Positions 34,995 through 43,293 of a DNA stretch of 64,000 nt are shown here, in pieces (the first letter of the stretch is position 1; the number at the start of each line of letters is the position of its first letter). The stretch comes from an uncultured Fibrobacter sp. (lineage in GTDB: Bacteria; Fibrobacterota; Fibrobacteria; Fibrobacterales; Fibrobacteraceae), in NCBI GenBank assembly GCA_934700345.1, contig CAKUXP010000012.1:1-64000 (forward strand). Direction: 5' to 3'. The notes below the pieces were generated by a model. The model was given only the letters and a program-made list of their open reading frames with translations. It searched no databases and was not told where the DNA came from. The translations under genes and the position numbers were made by a program.

Positions 34995-35534
34995 TTATTT
35001 TTTTAGCTTGCCGGAAGTTCCCTTTTCGTATCCACCTAGACAGGAAACCGCCCGACTGTTGCATGGTGTCCCTTCGCGGTAGGAAAATTCGCCGTCCGAT
35101 TCAAAAACGGCCTGCACCATGCGCTTAAAATCAAACGACGCTTTCTTTCCGACCGTCACATAGTAATACAGGTCTTCATCCCGCGTATAGACAAGGACCG
35201 TCGCCGCCTCCTGCGATCGCCCCTTTCCCTTCACCGAGAATCCATAGGGAACTTCCTTTACGGAAAACATCTTCACTTCGGGAAGTTCAAACCCGATATC
35301 TTTCCACGTCGCATAGTTTTCCGCGGCACGAGCGGCAAACCACGCTTCCGGCCCCTTATCGCCCATTTCTTCCATTATCCCGTTGATCCGGCTGTCATAG
35401 GAATCCTTGATCGAACGCAAATCCTCTTCCTGGGCGGTCAAGCGGTCTTCGGAATCCATCGATTCCATATCTTCTGCGGCAAGCGGAAAAAAGGCAAATC
35501 CGACAGCCAAAATCAAAATCCGGGAAATTTTCAT
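34995..35534 (-). CDS. Exported protein, unknown function
   Basis: Not recognised. From the ATG at 35534 the 179-aa product has a signal peptide (MKISRILILAVGFAFFPLAAE), a charged helical part (about 25-60) and a mixed domain rich in Tyr and Lys with two Cys near the end. It is 16 bases upstream of purT. The frame is open further upstream to about 35700 and there encodes a lipobox-like LFVACGDSGSS, but without a usable start codon. The upstream part may be the relic of a lipoprotein gene. Confidence 0.55.
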   Translation of the reverse strand: MKISRILILAVGFAFFPLAAEDMESMDSEDRLTAQEEDLRSIKDSYDSRINGIMEEMGDKGPEAWFAARAAENYATWKDIGFELPEVKMFSVKEVPYGFSVKGKGRSQEAATVLVYTRDEDLYYYVTVGKKASFDFKRMVQAVFESDGEFSYREGTPCNSRAVSCLGGYEKGTSGKLKK

Positions 35535-35756
35535 ATTTAAACATCTAAAAAAATTTTCGCCAGCCGTCTGCAAGGTTTCGAAATTCCGGACCGGAAATCG
35601 GTTGCTTCTGCTCGATAGCCATTCGGAATCGCCGGCACCGTTTGCTCTGTTCGAACTGCCGCTGTCACCGCAAGCGACAAACAAAACGGAGAAGACAACC
35701 GGGGAAATCTTTTCCTAGTTTGCGAAACAAAACACAAAAAACATTTGTCCGTAAAT

Positions 35757-36176
35757 TTACAGGGCAACGATAGCGGTAAGGGAGAAATTTTCATCCTGCG
35801 GGTTTTCGAACACGGTAAAGGCATCTGGCGCCCAGCCGTAAGAACCAAACGTCAAGGAATTCGCCACGATGTTTTCCGATTTTTCCACATCCTGCCAAAA
35901 AAACTTCCCGGGCGAAGAATAGTAGCGAAGCATCCCGAGAGCCTCTAGACATTCCGGATAACGGTCGATAAAGGAATAGGCGCACTTCATCCACGAATTT
36001 TCGGAAACTTTTACCACCTTGTAAAGCCTTTTAGGCGAAAGAAATTCCCGAAGATCCCGCACATCGGTCGCCATCCGGGCATCGTTCCCAAAAAAATTTA
36101 ACAGTTCGACAAACACAACGGAATCGCGTTTTAGAAACGGCGAACGTTCGCGGATGATTTGCTCAATGTTCTGCAT
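35757..36176 (-). CDS. Hypothetical protein
   Basis: Not recognised. The 139-aa protein is soluble, starts MQNIEQIIRERSPFLKRDS and is rich in aromatic residues. It has no signal peptide and no motif I can name. The open frame extends further upstream, but that part is antisense-like and crosses the pgi terminator. The ATG at 36176 was chosen because it starts the plausible protein. About 220 bases separate it from the next gene downstream. Confidence 0.5.
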   Translation of the reverse strand: MQNIEQIIRERSPFLKRDSVVFVELLNFFGNDARMATDVRDLREFLSPKRLYKVVKVSENSWMKCAYSFIDRYPECLEALGMLRYYSSPGKFFWQDVEKSENIVANSLTFGSYGWAPDAFTVFENPQDENFSLTAIVAL

Positions 36177-36232
36177 CAGGCGGAAAGTTAGAAAATAGAA
36201 GACGGAACTAAAATCAAAAAAGCGGTACACAT

Positions 36233-36263
36233 AAAAAAGCGCCCGCCGAAAACGACGAACGCT
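36233..36263 (-). terminator. Intrinsic terminator after pgi
   Basis: Leftward eleven-pair stem AGCGTTCGTCG / CGGCGGGCGCT (three G-T pairs) with TTTT loop and a T6 tail. Confidence 0.75.
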
Positions 36264-36285
36264 CTGTTTTATTCCTTTCGAACGA

Positions 36286-37950
36286 TTAGGCGCGATGGTG
36301 CTTGAAATACCAGCGGATAAGACCGTTCGTACTCGAATCGTGGGCAAGTTCCACGTTCGGATCCTTTTCGCCCTTTTCGAGTTCCGGGATGATCTTCTTC
36401 GCGAGCTGCTTGCCCAGTTCAACGCCCCACTGGTCAAAGCTGTTGATGTTCCAGATAACGCCCTGCGTGAAGATTTTGTGTTCGTAGAGAGCGATTAGCG
36501 CACCGAGAGTCTTTGGGTCGAGCGTATCGACAAAGAGGCTGTTCGTCGGCTTGTTGCCTTCGAAAACCTTGTGCGGAGCGAGCATCTGGATTTCCGCCTC
36601 GGACTTGCCCGCCGCGCGGAGTTCTTCCGTCGCCTCGGCGAGAGTCTTGCCGTTCATTAGGGCTTCGGGCTGGGCAAAGAAGTTCGAAAGGAGCTTGCGA
36701 TGGTGATCGCCGACCGGGTTCAGGGAATTTGCCGGAGCGATAAAATCGCACGGGATGAGCTTTGTTCCCTGGTGAATCAGCTGGTAGAAAGCGTGCTGGC
36801 CGTTCGTTCCCGGTTCACCCCAGAGAATCGGGCCTGTCTGGTAATCGACACGCTTCGAATCGCGATCGACCGTCTTGCCGTTCGACTCCATGTCCGCCTG
36901 CTGGAAATAAGCCGTGAAGCGATGCATATACTGGTCGTAGGGCAAAATCGCATAGGATTGCGCACCCATAAAGTTGTCATACCAGACGCCGAGCAGCGCG
37001 AGAATCACCGGAAGGTTTTTTTCGACCGGAGCGTTCTTGAAATGTTCGTCCATTTCATAGGCGCCCTGGTGAAGCTGCATATAGTTGTCGAAACCGATGC
37101 GGAGCGCAATGGAAAGTCCGATAGCGGACCACAGGGAATAGCGCCCGCCGACCCAGTTCCAGAATTCAAACATGTTCGCCGTGTCGATTCCGAATTCGGC
37201 AACCGCTTCGGCATTCGTCGAAAGGGCGACGAAATGTTTCGCAATCGCTTTCCTATCGCCATTGAAAGCCTTGAGCACGGCATCCTTTGCCGTGTTCGCA
37301 TTCGTCATCGTTTCGAGCGTCGTGAAAGTCTTGGAAGCGACGATGAAAAGCGTTTCCTCGATGTTCACCTTTTTCAGGGTTTCCGCAATATGCGTTCCAT
37401 CGATATTCGATACAAAGTAAACTTCGGGAGAATCAGGGGAGGCGAAATGCCGCAAGGCTTCCGTCACCATCACCGGTCCCAGGTCGGAGCCTCCGATACC
37501 GATGTTTACCACCGAACGAATCTTCTTGCCGGTATAGCCCAGCCACTTTCCACTGCGAACCAGGTTCGTAAACTCTTCCATGTGCTTGAGCACCGCGCGA
37601 ACTTCCGGCATGACATCCTTGCCATCAACGAGGATCGGCGAGTTTCCCTTGTAGCGAAGTGCCGTGTGCAAGACAGCGCGTTTTTCCGTCGTGTTGATCT
37701 TTTCGCCCGAGAAAAACTTCTTGCGCATATCGTCAAACCCAGCGAACGAAAGGAGCCCGCGAAGATTCGCCATCGCATCGTCGTCGATCAAGTTCTTGGA
37801 ATAGTCGAGGAAAATTCCGCAAGCTTCCGCACTGAACTTTTCGGCACGTTGCGCGTCCTTCTTAAAGATTTCGCGCATATTCCAGGTTTTCGCGTCGGAA
37901 GCTTTCGCTTCAAGCGCTTTCCATTCTTTCGATTCGGTCAAACGGCTCAT
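36286..37950 (-). CDS. pgi: Glucose-6-phosphate isomerase
   Basis: Interconverts glucose 6-phosphate and fructose 6-phosphate. The 554-aa product is of the long (E. coli/eukaryote-like) type. Features are VVNIGIGGSDLGPVMVTEAL, VASKTFTTLETMTNA, the FWNWVGGRYSLWSAIGLS signature, and GEPGTNGQHAFYQLIHQGT with catalytic His/Glu. FDQWGVELGKQLA lies near the C-terminus. It is the last core gene before the type I R-M island. Confidence 0.97.
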   Translation of the reverse strand: MSRLTESKEWKALEAKASDAKTWNMREIFKKDAQRAEKFSAEACGIFLDYSKNLIDDDAMANLRGLLSFAGFDDMRKKFFSGEKINTTEKRAVLHTALRYKGNSPILVDGKDVMPEVRAVLKHMEEFTNLVRSGKWLGYTGKKIRSVVNIGIGGSDLGPVMVTEALRHFASPDSPEVYFVSNIDGTHIAETLKKVNIEETLFIVASKTFTTLETMTNANTAKDAVLKAFNGDRKAIAKHFVALSTNAEAVAEFGIDTANMFEFWNWVGGRYSLWSAIGLSIALRIGFDNYMQLHQGAYEMDEHFKNAPVEKNLPVILALLGVWYDNFMGAQSYAILPYDQYMHRFTAYFQQADMESNGKTVDRDSKRVDYQTGPILWGEPGTNGQHAFYQLIHQGTKLIPCDFIAPANSLNPVGDHHRKLLSNFFAQPEALMNGKTLAEATEELRAAGKSEAEIQMLAPHKVFEGNKPTNSLFVDTLDPKTLGALIALYEHKIFTQGVIWNINSFDQWGVELGKQLAKKIIPELEKGEKDPNVELAHDSSTNGLIRWYFKHHRA

Positions 37951-38087
37951 AGAGTGTCCTTGTTAAAGTTTTAGAACAAGTATAGCTTTTTTTCATGAAA
38001 TTTTTCCCCATCACCAAAAGGAGAGAAATCCAAATCAATCATTCCAAATCAAAATAAATTATCTTTCCGATATGTGGAGACTCCAAA

Positions 38088-39653
38088 ATGATTGATACAA
38101 AGAAAGAACAAGAGCGGGACGAGCTGCACCGTGCAATATGGGCGATTGCCGATGAGCTTCGTGGAGCGGTCGATGGATGGGATTTCAAGAACTACGTCCT
38201 TGGCACGATGTTCTACCGGTACATTTCCGAAAACCTGACAAACTATGTGAACTCCGGCGAACATGAAGCCGGGAAAGCCGATTTTGACTATGCAAAAATG
38301 CCGGATGAGGAAGCAGAAGGAGCCAGAAAAGATTTGGTAGAGGAAAAAGGATTTTTTATCCTTCCGAGCGAACTTTTCTGTAATGTCCGCGCCAATGCCG
38401 CGAATGACGAAAACTTAAACGAAACATTGGAGCGAGTATTCCGCCACATCGAGGATTCGGCGAAAGGCAGTGAGGCGGAGAGCGATTTCGCCGGTCTGTT
38501 CGATGATTTTGACGTGAACAGCAACAAGCTCGGTTCTACCGTTGCAAAGAGAAATGAACGCCTTGCAAAACTTCTGCATGGTGTAGCCAACATGAACCTT
38601 GGCGAGGTGAAGGATCACGACATCGATGCCTTTGGCGATGCCTACGAATATTTGATGACCATGTACGCATCCGGCGCAGGAAAATCCGGCGGCGAATTCT
38701 TTACCCCCGCCGATGTTTCCGAACTGCTGACCCGTCTCGGCACAGTGGGCAAGACTGAAATCAATAAAGTCTATGACCCCGCCTGCGGCTCTGGCTCCCT
38801 GCTTCTGAAAGCGGAGAAGGTTTTGGGCAGAGATGCCGTCAGAAACGGCTTTTATGGGCAGGAAATCAATATCACGACTTACAACCTTTGCCGTATCAAT
38901 ATGTTCCTGCATGATGTTGGCTTTGATAAGTTTGACATTGCCTGTGAGGACACACTGATCGCACCGCAGCATGGGGACGATGAACCGTTTGAGCTGATCG
39001 TTTCCAATCCACCTTATTCCATCAAGTGGGCCGGCGATGATAACCCGTTGCTGATTAACGACCCTCGTTTTTCTCCGGCTGGCGTCCTTGCGCCAAAGTC
39101 TAAAGCCGACCTTGCCTTTATCATGCACTCCCTTGCGTGGCTCGCAACAGGCGGCACGGCAGCGATCGTCTGCTTCCCCGGCATTATGTACCGTGGCGGT
39201 GCAGAGCAGAAAATCAGAAAATACCTGATCGACAACAACTTTATTGATTGTATTATTCAGCTGCCGAGCAATCTGTTCTTTGGAACTTCCATTGCGACCT
39301 GCATTATGGTGCTGAAAAAAGGCAAGGCCGACAACAAAACGCTGTTTATTGATGCTTCCGCTGAGTGTATCAAGGTAACGAACAACAACAAGCTGACACA
39401 GGCGAACATCGAAAGAATCGTGGACACCTTTGCCAAGCGTACCGAGGAAGCACACTTCTCGCATCTGGCAAGCTATGAGGAAATTGCGGACAATGATTAT
39501 AATCTCTCCGTTTCCACCTATGTGGAAGCCGAGGGCACCAGAGAGAAAATCGACATTGTAAAGCTTAATGCCGAGATTGAGCAAATCGTTGCCCGTGAAC
39601 AGGTGCTCCGTGATGAAATCGCAAAGATTATTGCAGAGATCGAGGTGGGATGA
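38088..39653 (+). CDS. hsdM: Type I R-M methyltransferase subunit HsdM
   Basis: N6-adenine methylase subunit of the type I complex. The 521-aa product has the helical N-terminal HsdM domain (RAIWAIADELRGAVDGWDFKNYV), motif I DPACGSGSLLLKAEK and motif IV NPPYSIKW. The C-terminal helix (about 480-521) docks on HsdS. Sequence style is that of the type IC (EcoR124) group. It overlaps the next gene by 4 bases (ATGA). Codon use differs from pgi just upstream, consistent with an acquired operon. A TATCTTTC box and GGAGA precede the ATG. Confidence 0.95.
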   Translation: MIDTKKEQERDELHRAIWAIADELRGAVDGWDFKNYVLGTMFYRYISENLTNYVNSGEHEAGKADFDYAKMPDEEAEGARKDLVEEKGFFILPSELFCNVRANAANDENLNETLERVFRHIEDSAKGSEAESDFAGLFDDFDVNSNKLGSTVAKRNERLAKLLHGVANMNLGEVKDHDIDAFGDAYEYLMTMYASGAGKSGGEFFTPADVSELLTRLGTVGKTEINKVYDPACGSGSLLLKAEKVLGRDAVRNGFYGQEINITTYNLCRINMFLHDVGFDKFDIACEDTLIAPQHGDDEPFELIVSNPPYSIKWAGDDNPLLINDPRFSPAGVLAPKSKADLAFIMHSLAWLATGGTAAIVCFPGIMYRGGAEQKIRKYLIDNNFIDCIIQLPSNLFFGTSIATCIMVLKKGKADNKTLFIDASAECIKVTNNNKLTQANIERIVDTFAKRTEEAHFSHLASYEEIADNDYNLSVSTYVEAEGTREKIDIVKLNAEIEQIVAREQVLRDEIAKIIAEIEVG

Positions 39654-40762
39654 TGAAGAAGGACAAGCGTGAAATCAGCATCGTTCGTTCCTCCGCTGCG
39701 GAGTATCTGACATTCATCACTGCCACCGGGGAAAGCGATGTAAATGCAGTATATTGTGATGAAAATGTATGGCTGACCCAAAAAATGATGGGACTTCTGT
39801 ATAATGTGGAAACGCACACCATCAATTATCACTTGAAAAAAATCTTTGCCGACGGAGAGATCGACGAGAATTCAGTTATTCGAAAATTTCGAATAACTGC
39901 TGCGGACGGCAAAACCTACAACACCAATCACTATAATCTGAGCGCCATCATTGCCGTGGGCAATAGGGTGGATTCTCCCCGTGCGGTGCAGTTCAGAAAG
40001 TGGGCAAACCGTATCATTGAAGAATTTACCGTGAAGGGCTTTGCTATGGATGACGAGCGCCTGAAAAACGGTGGAACTATTCTGACAAAAGATTATTTTG
40101 AAGAACAGCTGGAACGCATCCGTGAAATTCGCCTTTCGGAACGGCGGTTTTACCAGAAGATCACCGACATCTATGCCACTAGTATTGACTACGATGCCAA
40201 GGCAGAAACGACAAGGCTGTTTTTCGCACGGGTGCAGAATCAGCTTCATTGGGCGATCCATGGCGAAACGGCGGCAGAGACCATCTATCGCCGTGCCGAC
40301 AGCAGCAAAGAGCACATGGGGCTGACCACTTGGAAGGATGCTCCCAATGGCAAAATTCAGAAATACGATGTGGTGATTGCCAAGAATTATCTGACACAGG
40401 AAGAGCTTTCTGCAATGGCGAGAATCGTCAACGCCTATCTTGATTTGGCAGAGCTAAGAGCTGAGGAACAAGTTCCTATGACGATGGAGGATTGGGCAGA
40501 ACAGTTCGAGGGCGTTCTTCGGCTGAGCCGAAAGGAAATCCTGACCAATGCGGGCAGCATTTCTGCCAAAATTGCGGAACAGCACGCCCTGAGCGAGTTT
40601 GAAAAATACCGCATCGTGCAGGATCGGCTCTATCAAAGCGACTTCGACAGGATACTGCTGGAGGAAGCAGCGCCGAGCCTGCCGGAAGCGAGTGAAACCG
40701 AGATTGTGAACTCATGCGTTCACAATCCGCTTCAAATAGAGGAAGGCGGTGAGGACGAATGA
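39650..40762 (+). CDS. rhuM: RhuM-family protein within the hsd operon
   Basis: The 370-aa protein belongs to the RhuM family, first named in a Salmonella pathogenicity island and often found inside type I R-M operons. Its function is unknown. Family features are VYCDENVWLTQKMMGLLYNV with a helix-turn-helix-like N-terminus, VIRKFRITAADGKTYNTNHYNL, VQFRKWANRIIEEF, and RLFFARVQNQLHWAIHG in the middle. The start overlaps hsdM and the stop overlaps hsdS (both ATGA), so it is translationally locked into the operon. A role in controlling or assisting restriction is plausible but unproven. Confidence 0.88.
   Translation: MMKKDKREISIVRSSAAEYLTFITATGESDVNAVYCDENVWLTQKMMGLLYNVETHTINYHLKKIFADGEIDENSVIRKFRITAADGKTYNTNHYNLSAIIAVGNRVDSPRAVQFRKWANRIIEEFTVKGFAMDDERLKNGGTILTKDYFEEQLERIREIRLSERRFYQKITDIYATSIDYDAKAETTRLFFARVQNQLHWAIHGETAAETIYRRADSSKEHMGLTTWKDAPNGKIQKYDVVIAKNYLTQEELSAMARIVNAYLDLAELRAEEQVPMTMEDWAEQFEGVLRLSRKEILTNAGSISAKIAEQHALSEFEKYRIVQDRLYQSDFDRILLEEAAPSLPEASETEIVNSCVHNPLQIEEGGEDE
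39873..39899. repeat. Perfect 27-bp palindrome inside rhuM
   Basis: Thirteen-base arms CAGTTATTCGAAA / TTTCGAATAACTG around a single central A, within the codons for the conserved SVIRKFRIT segment. It could fold in mRNA or be a protein-binding site. Confidence 0.6.
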
Positions 40763-41460
40763 GGAATGAGCAGTTAGCAATTAGCAATGAGCAATTAGCA
40801 ATGAGCAATGAGAGAAAACAGAGCAAGCTGGATGAACTGATTCAGGAGTACTGCCCGGATGGGGTAGAGATACTCACCATTTCGGATATAGCACTGAAAT
40901 TTACGGATGGTATGCACAATCTTCCCAAAACTTCCATTGAGAAATCAGGTTATCCTATTCTCAGCGCACAGAATATAAACAATGGCTTAATTGATATGAA
41001 TGCCAGTAAATATGTTGATGAAGATACATTTAATAGAGAAAACAAGCGTACCAATGTGGAAAAAGGCGATTTGCTGCTAACGATTGTTGGTGCAATAGGG
41101 CGAGTGGCAGTGGTGGAGAACAATCTAAAAGCATTATTTCAGCGTAGCGTATGCGTTATCAAGCCCAACAACGATATAGTAACTTCAAGATATTTACGCT
41201 ACGCATTAGAATCCACAACTGTTCAAGCTTTTATACAAATCAATGCACACGGAGCAGCTCAAAAGGGTATTTACTTAAAGGATGTTGGTAAGATAAAAAT
41301 CCCAGTCCCGCCTCTGCCTGTGCAGAGTGAAATTGTCCGCATTCTGGACAATTTCACGGAGCTTACAGCGGAGCTTACAGCGGAGCTTACAGCGCGTCGC
41401 AAGCAGTACGAGTACTACCGCGACGCGCTGTTGTCCTTCGGGAAAGTTAGCCCCCCCTAA
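40759..41460 (+). CDS. hsdS: HsdS N-terminal half (first target-recognition domain)
   Basis: Specificity subunit, first part. The 233-aa frame has a repeat-coded N-terminus, SKLDELIQEYCPDGVE, a target-recognition domain (about 35-185) and the central conserved region VQSEIVRILDNF. Three TAEL-type units and RRKQYEYYRDALLSFGK follow. It stops at TAA 41458 directly after a C7 run; with C8 or C5 the frame would continue into the second half at 41493. The start overlaps rhuM (ATGA). An alternative ATG after the heptamer repeats is at 40801. A half HsdS can be functional as a dimer in type IC systems. Confidence 0.88.
   Translation: MRNEQLAISNEQLAMSNERKQSKLDELIQEYCPDGVEILTISDIALKFTDGMHNLPKTSIEKSGYPILSAQNINNGLIDMNASKYVDEDTFNRENKRTNVEKGDLLLTIVGAIGRVAVVENNLKALFQRSVCVIKPNNDIVTSRYLRYALESTTVQAFIQINAHGAAQKGIYLKDVGKIKIPVPPLPVQSEIVRILDNFTELTAELTAELTARRKQYEYYRDALLSFGKVSPP
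40768..40809 (+). repeat. Six tandem heptamers at the hsdS 5' end
   Basis: Six consecutive 7-base units of consensus KAGCAAT (first unit GAGCAGT) directly after the hsdS start codon. Since 7 is not a multiple of 3, gain or loss of a unit changes the reading frame. Confidence 0.75.
41359..41394 (+). repeat. Three 12-bp TAEL-coding repeats in hsdS
   Basis: GAGCTTACAGCG occurs three times without interruption, encoding repeating (T)AEL units between the two target-recognition domains. In EcoR124-type enzymes the number of such units sets the length of the spacer in the recognition sequence. Confidence 0.9.
41451..41457 (+). repeat. C7 homopolymer at the hsdS break
   Basis: Seven C residues directly before the TAA that ends the first hsdS frame. 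Adding one C (or removing two) gives an uninterrupted reading VSPPLTFGLNNEEVRKMT into the second half. Confidence 0.85.
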
Positions 41461-41492
41461 CATTTGGACTGAACAACGAAGAAGTAAGGAAG

Positions 41493-42095
41493 ATGACCTT
41501 GGGCGAGGTTATTGTTTCGCTTAACACAGGACTTAATCCTCGACAATTCTTCAAACTGAATACGGATGATGCCTGCAATTACTATGTGACGATCCGTGAG
41601 ATTCAAAACGGAACGATTGTCTTTTCGGATAAAACAGACAAGATAAACGACGAAGCCTTAAAGCTTTGTAATAATCGTTCTAACCTTGAGGTTGGTGATG
41701 TTCTGTTCTCTGGAACGGGTACAATTGGCGAAACAGCTGTAATAAGCAAGCCACCGACGAACTGGAATATCAAGGAGGGTGTTTATGTTATTAAGCCCCG
41801 AAAGGATATGATTAATTCCCGGTTCTTGATGTACATTCTTCGGACAGATGTTATGAAAGCCGCTATTGCGAAAAAAGTTGCGGGAGGAACCGTAAAAAGC
41901 ATTCCAATGGCTGAAATGCGGAAACTTCAGATTCCAGTTCCATCATTAAGTGTACAGAATCGCATTGTCAATGTCCTCGACAACTTCGATGCCATCTGTT
42001 CTAACCTGAAAATCGGGCTTCCGGCAGAAATCGAAATGCGCAGAAAACAGTACGAGTTTTACAGGGATAGGCTGCTGTCGTTTAAATGCAAATAA
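41493..42095 (+). CDS. hsdS: HsdS C-terminal half (second target-recognition domain)
   Basis: Second part of the specificity gene. The 200-aa frame begins MTLGEVIVSLNTGLNPRQFF, the usual beginning of a second target-recognition domain. It ends with the distal conserved region VQNRIVNVLDNFDAI...RRKQYEFYRDRLLSFK, which repeats the central region of the first half. Coding sense extends upstream in phase to 41458. Joined through a C8 run, the protein would have about 445 residues, the normal HsdS size. Alone it has a possible ribosome site (AAGGAAG), but very close to the ATG. Confidence 0.85.
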   Translation: MTLGEVIVSLNTGLNPRQFFKLNTDDACNYYVTIREIQNGTIVFSDKTDKINDEALKLCNNRSNLEVGDVLFSGTGTIGETAVISKPPTNWNIKEGVYVIKPRKDMINSRFLMYILRTDVMKAAIAKKVAGGTVKSIPMAEMRKLQIPVPSLSVQNRIVNVLDNFDAICSNLKIGLPAEIEMRRKQYEFYRDRLLSFKCK

Positions 42096-42185
42096 CCCCC
42101 ACAAGGCAAGTATTTTTAGAATAATCGTTTTTGTCCAAAATCCTCTATGAAAATTTTTATTATATTCTAGATAAGAGAGGTCTCC

Positions 42186-42368
42186 ATGAAAAATGTTTCT
42201 GAAATGACAGCTAAAGAATTGGACAAAGCCCTACTCAATGTCACCAAAATGTTTAAATCGGAACACTTTCCACAAGACTCTGCACTAGATGGTAACGGAA
42301 ACTTCAAAAAATTTTCCCTATACGAGGATTTCGATATCAGCTATTCAGTAAATACAACACCATTCTAA
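42186..42368 (+). CDS. 60-aa unknown protein before the SDH protease
   Basis: Not recognised. Small acidic protein starting MKNVSEMTAKELDKALLNVTKMFKSE, predicted helical in the first half and more polar after. AGAGAGGT lies at good distance before the ATG, and an AT-rich 90-base gap that may hold a promoter precedes it. It is 16 bases upstream of the protease gene. It could be a substrate, adaptor or inhibitor of that protease; this is only a guess from position. Composition is AT-rich, unlike hsdS and hsdR. Confidence 0.6.
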   Translation: MKNVSEMTAKELDKALLNVTKMFKSEHFPQDSALDGNGNFKKFSLYEDFDISYSVNTTPF

Positions 42369-42384
42369 GATAAAAAGAGGGGCT

Positions 42385-43284
42385 ATGGCAAATTGGAATG
42401 ACGTTTTGAACGAGATAAATTCTTGTCGTCGAACAGATGCGCTGGATTTTGTCCGAAGAAAACATTTAGAAGAGTTTTCAAAATATCGCAACAGAAATGC
42501 GATTGCGTACTATTCTGGTTGGTTGCAAAAAAGTGGAAATGCCAAAACATCCATTACCGACGACGACAAAAATGGATTTATGGCAACAATCAATAAAATG
42601 GATCGTTCTAAAGGTCTCGATATCATTCTACACACACCTGGCGGTGATATTGCGGCCACGGAATCCATCATTGATTATCTCCAAAAGATGTTCAACGGAA
42701 ATATCGAAGCGTTTATTCCCCAACTAGCAATGTCTGCGGGAACAATGATAGCCTGTTCGACAAAACAAATTTATATGGGCAAACAGTCTTCTATTGGACC
42801 TATAGATCCGCAACTCGGAGGAATGCCCTGTCACTCCATTCTTAAAGAGTTTGATGATGCGATAAAAAGTATCGAAAAGAATCCAGCATCCCTACCAGCA
42901 TGGCAATGTATTTTGGCAAAGTATTATCCAACACTTTTAGGGGAATGCAAGAACGCAATTGATTTGTCTAGTGAAATCGTTCAAAAACAATTAGAAACGG
43001 TCATGTTCAAAGGAGAAACGGATAACAAACAAAAAGCACTAATGGTCATAAAAAAATTAAACGAGCATGAAAATTCAAAACTTCACGTAAGACACCTTCC
43101 CATCGATGTAGCAAAACAATGTGGATTAAAAATAGTCGAGTTGGAAAACGATTCCAAGCTCCAAGATCTTTTACTAACAGTTCATCATTGTTATATGCAT
43201 ACATTCGCCAATTCACTTGCAATAAAAATCGTCGAGAACCAAATGGGAATCGCAGTTATTTCATTTGCCGGCAATAGAACATAG
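42385..43284 (+). CDS. SDH-type serine protease (ClpP/crotonase fold)
   Basis: The 299-aa protein matches the serine dehydrogenase proteinase family (SDH_sah), related to SppA and ClpP. Visible elements are the oxyanion strand ILHTPGGDIAATES (81-94), the nucleophile Ser117 in QLAMSAGTMIA, and SSIGPIDPQLGG (135-146). A C-terminal helical part follows. No signal peptide or transmembrane segment is seen, so it is probably cytoplasmic. It lies between hsdS and hsdR, 9 bases before hsdR. In E. coli, ClpXP degrades HsdR to prevent self-restriction; a dedicated protease here could serve the same end. That role is inference. Confidence 0.82.
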   Translation: MANWNDVLNEINSCRRTDALDFVRRKHLEEFSKYRNRNAIAYYSGWLQKSGNAKTSITDDDKNGFMATINKMDRSKGLDIILHTPGGDIAATESIIDYLQKMFNGNIEAFIPQLAMSAGTMIACSTKQIYMGKQSSIGPIDPQLGGMPCHSILKEFDDAIKSIEKNPASLPAWQCILAKYYPTLLGECKNAIDLSSEIVQKQLETVMFKGETDNKQKALMVIKKLNEHENSKLHVRHLPIDVAKQCGLKIVELENDSKLQDLLLTVHHCYMHTFANSLAIKIVENQMGIAVISFAGNRT

Positions 43285-43293
43285 CCCTTCAAA

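Noticed and set aside
40768..41394. Possible CRISPR-like repeats
   Set aside because: The repeats are short, contiguous and coding, without spacers or cas genes; they are hsdS tandem repeats.
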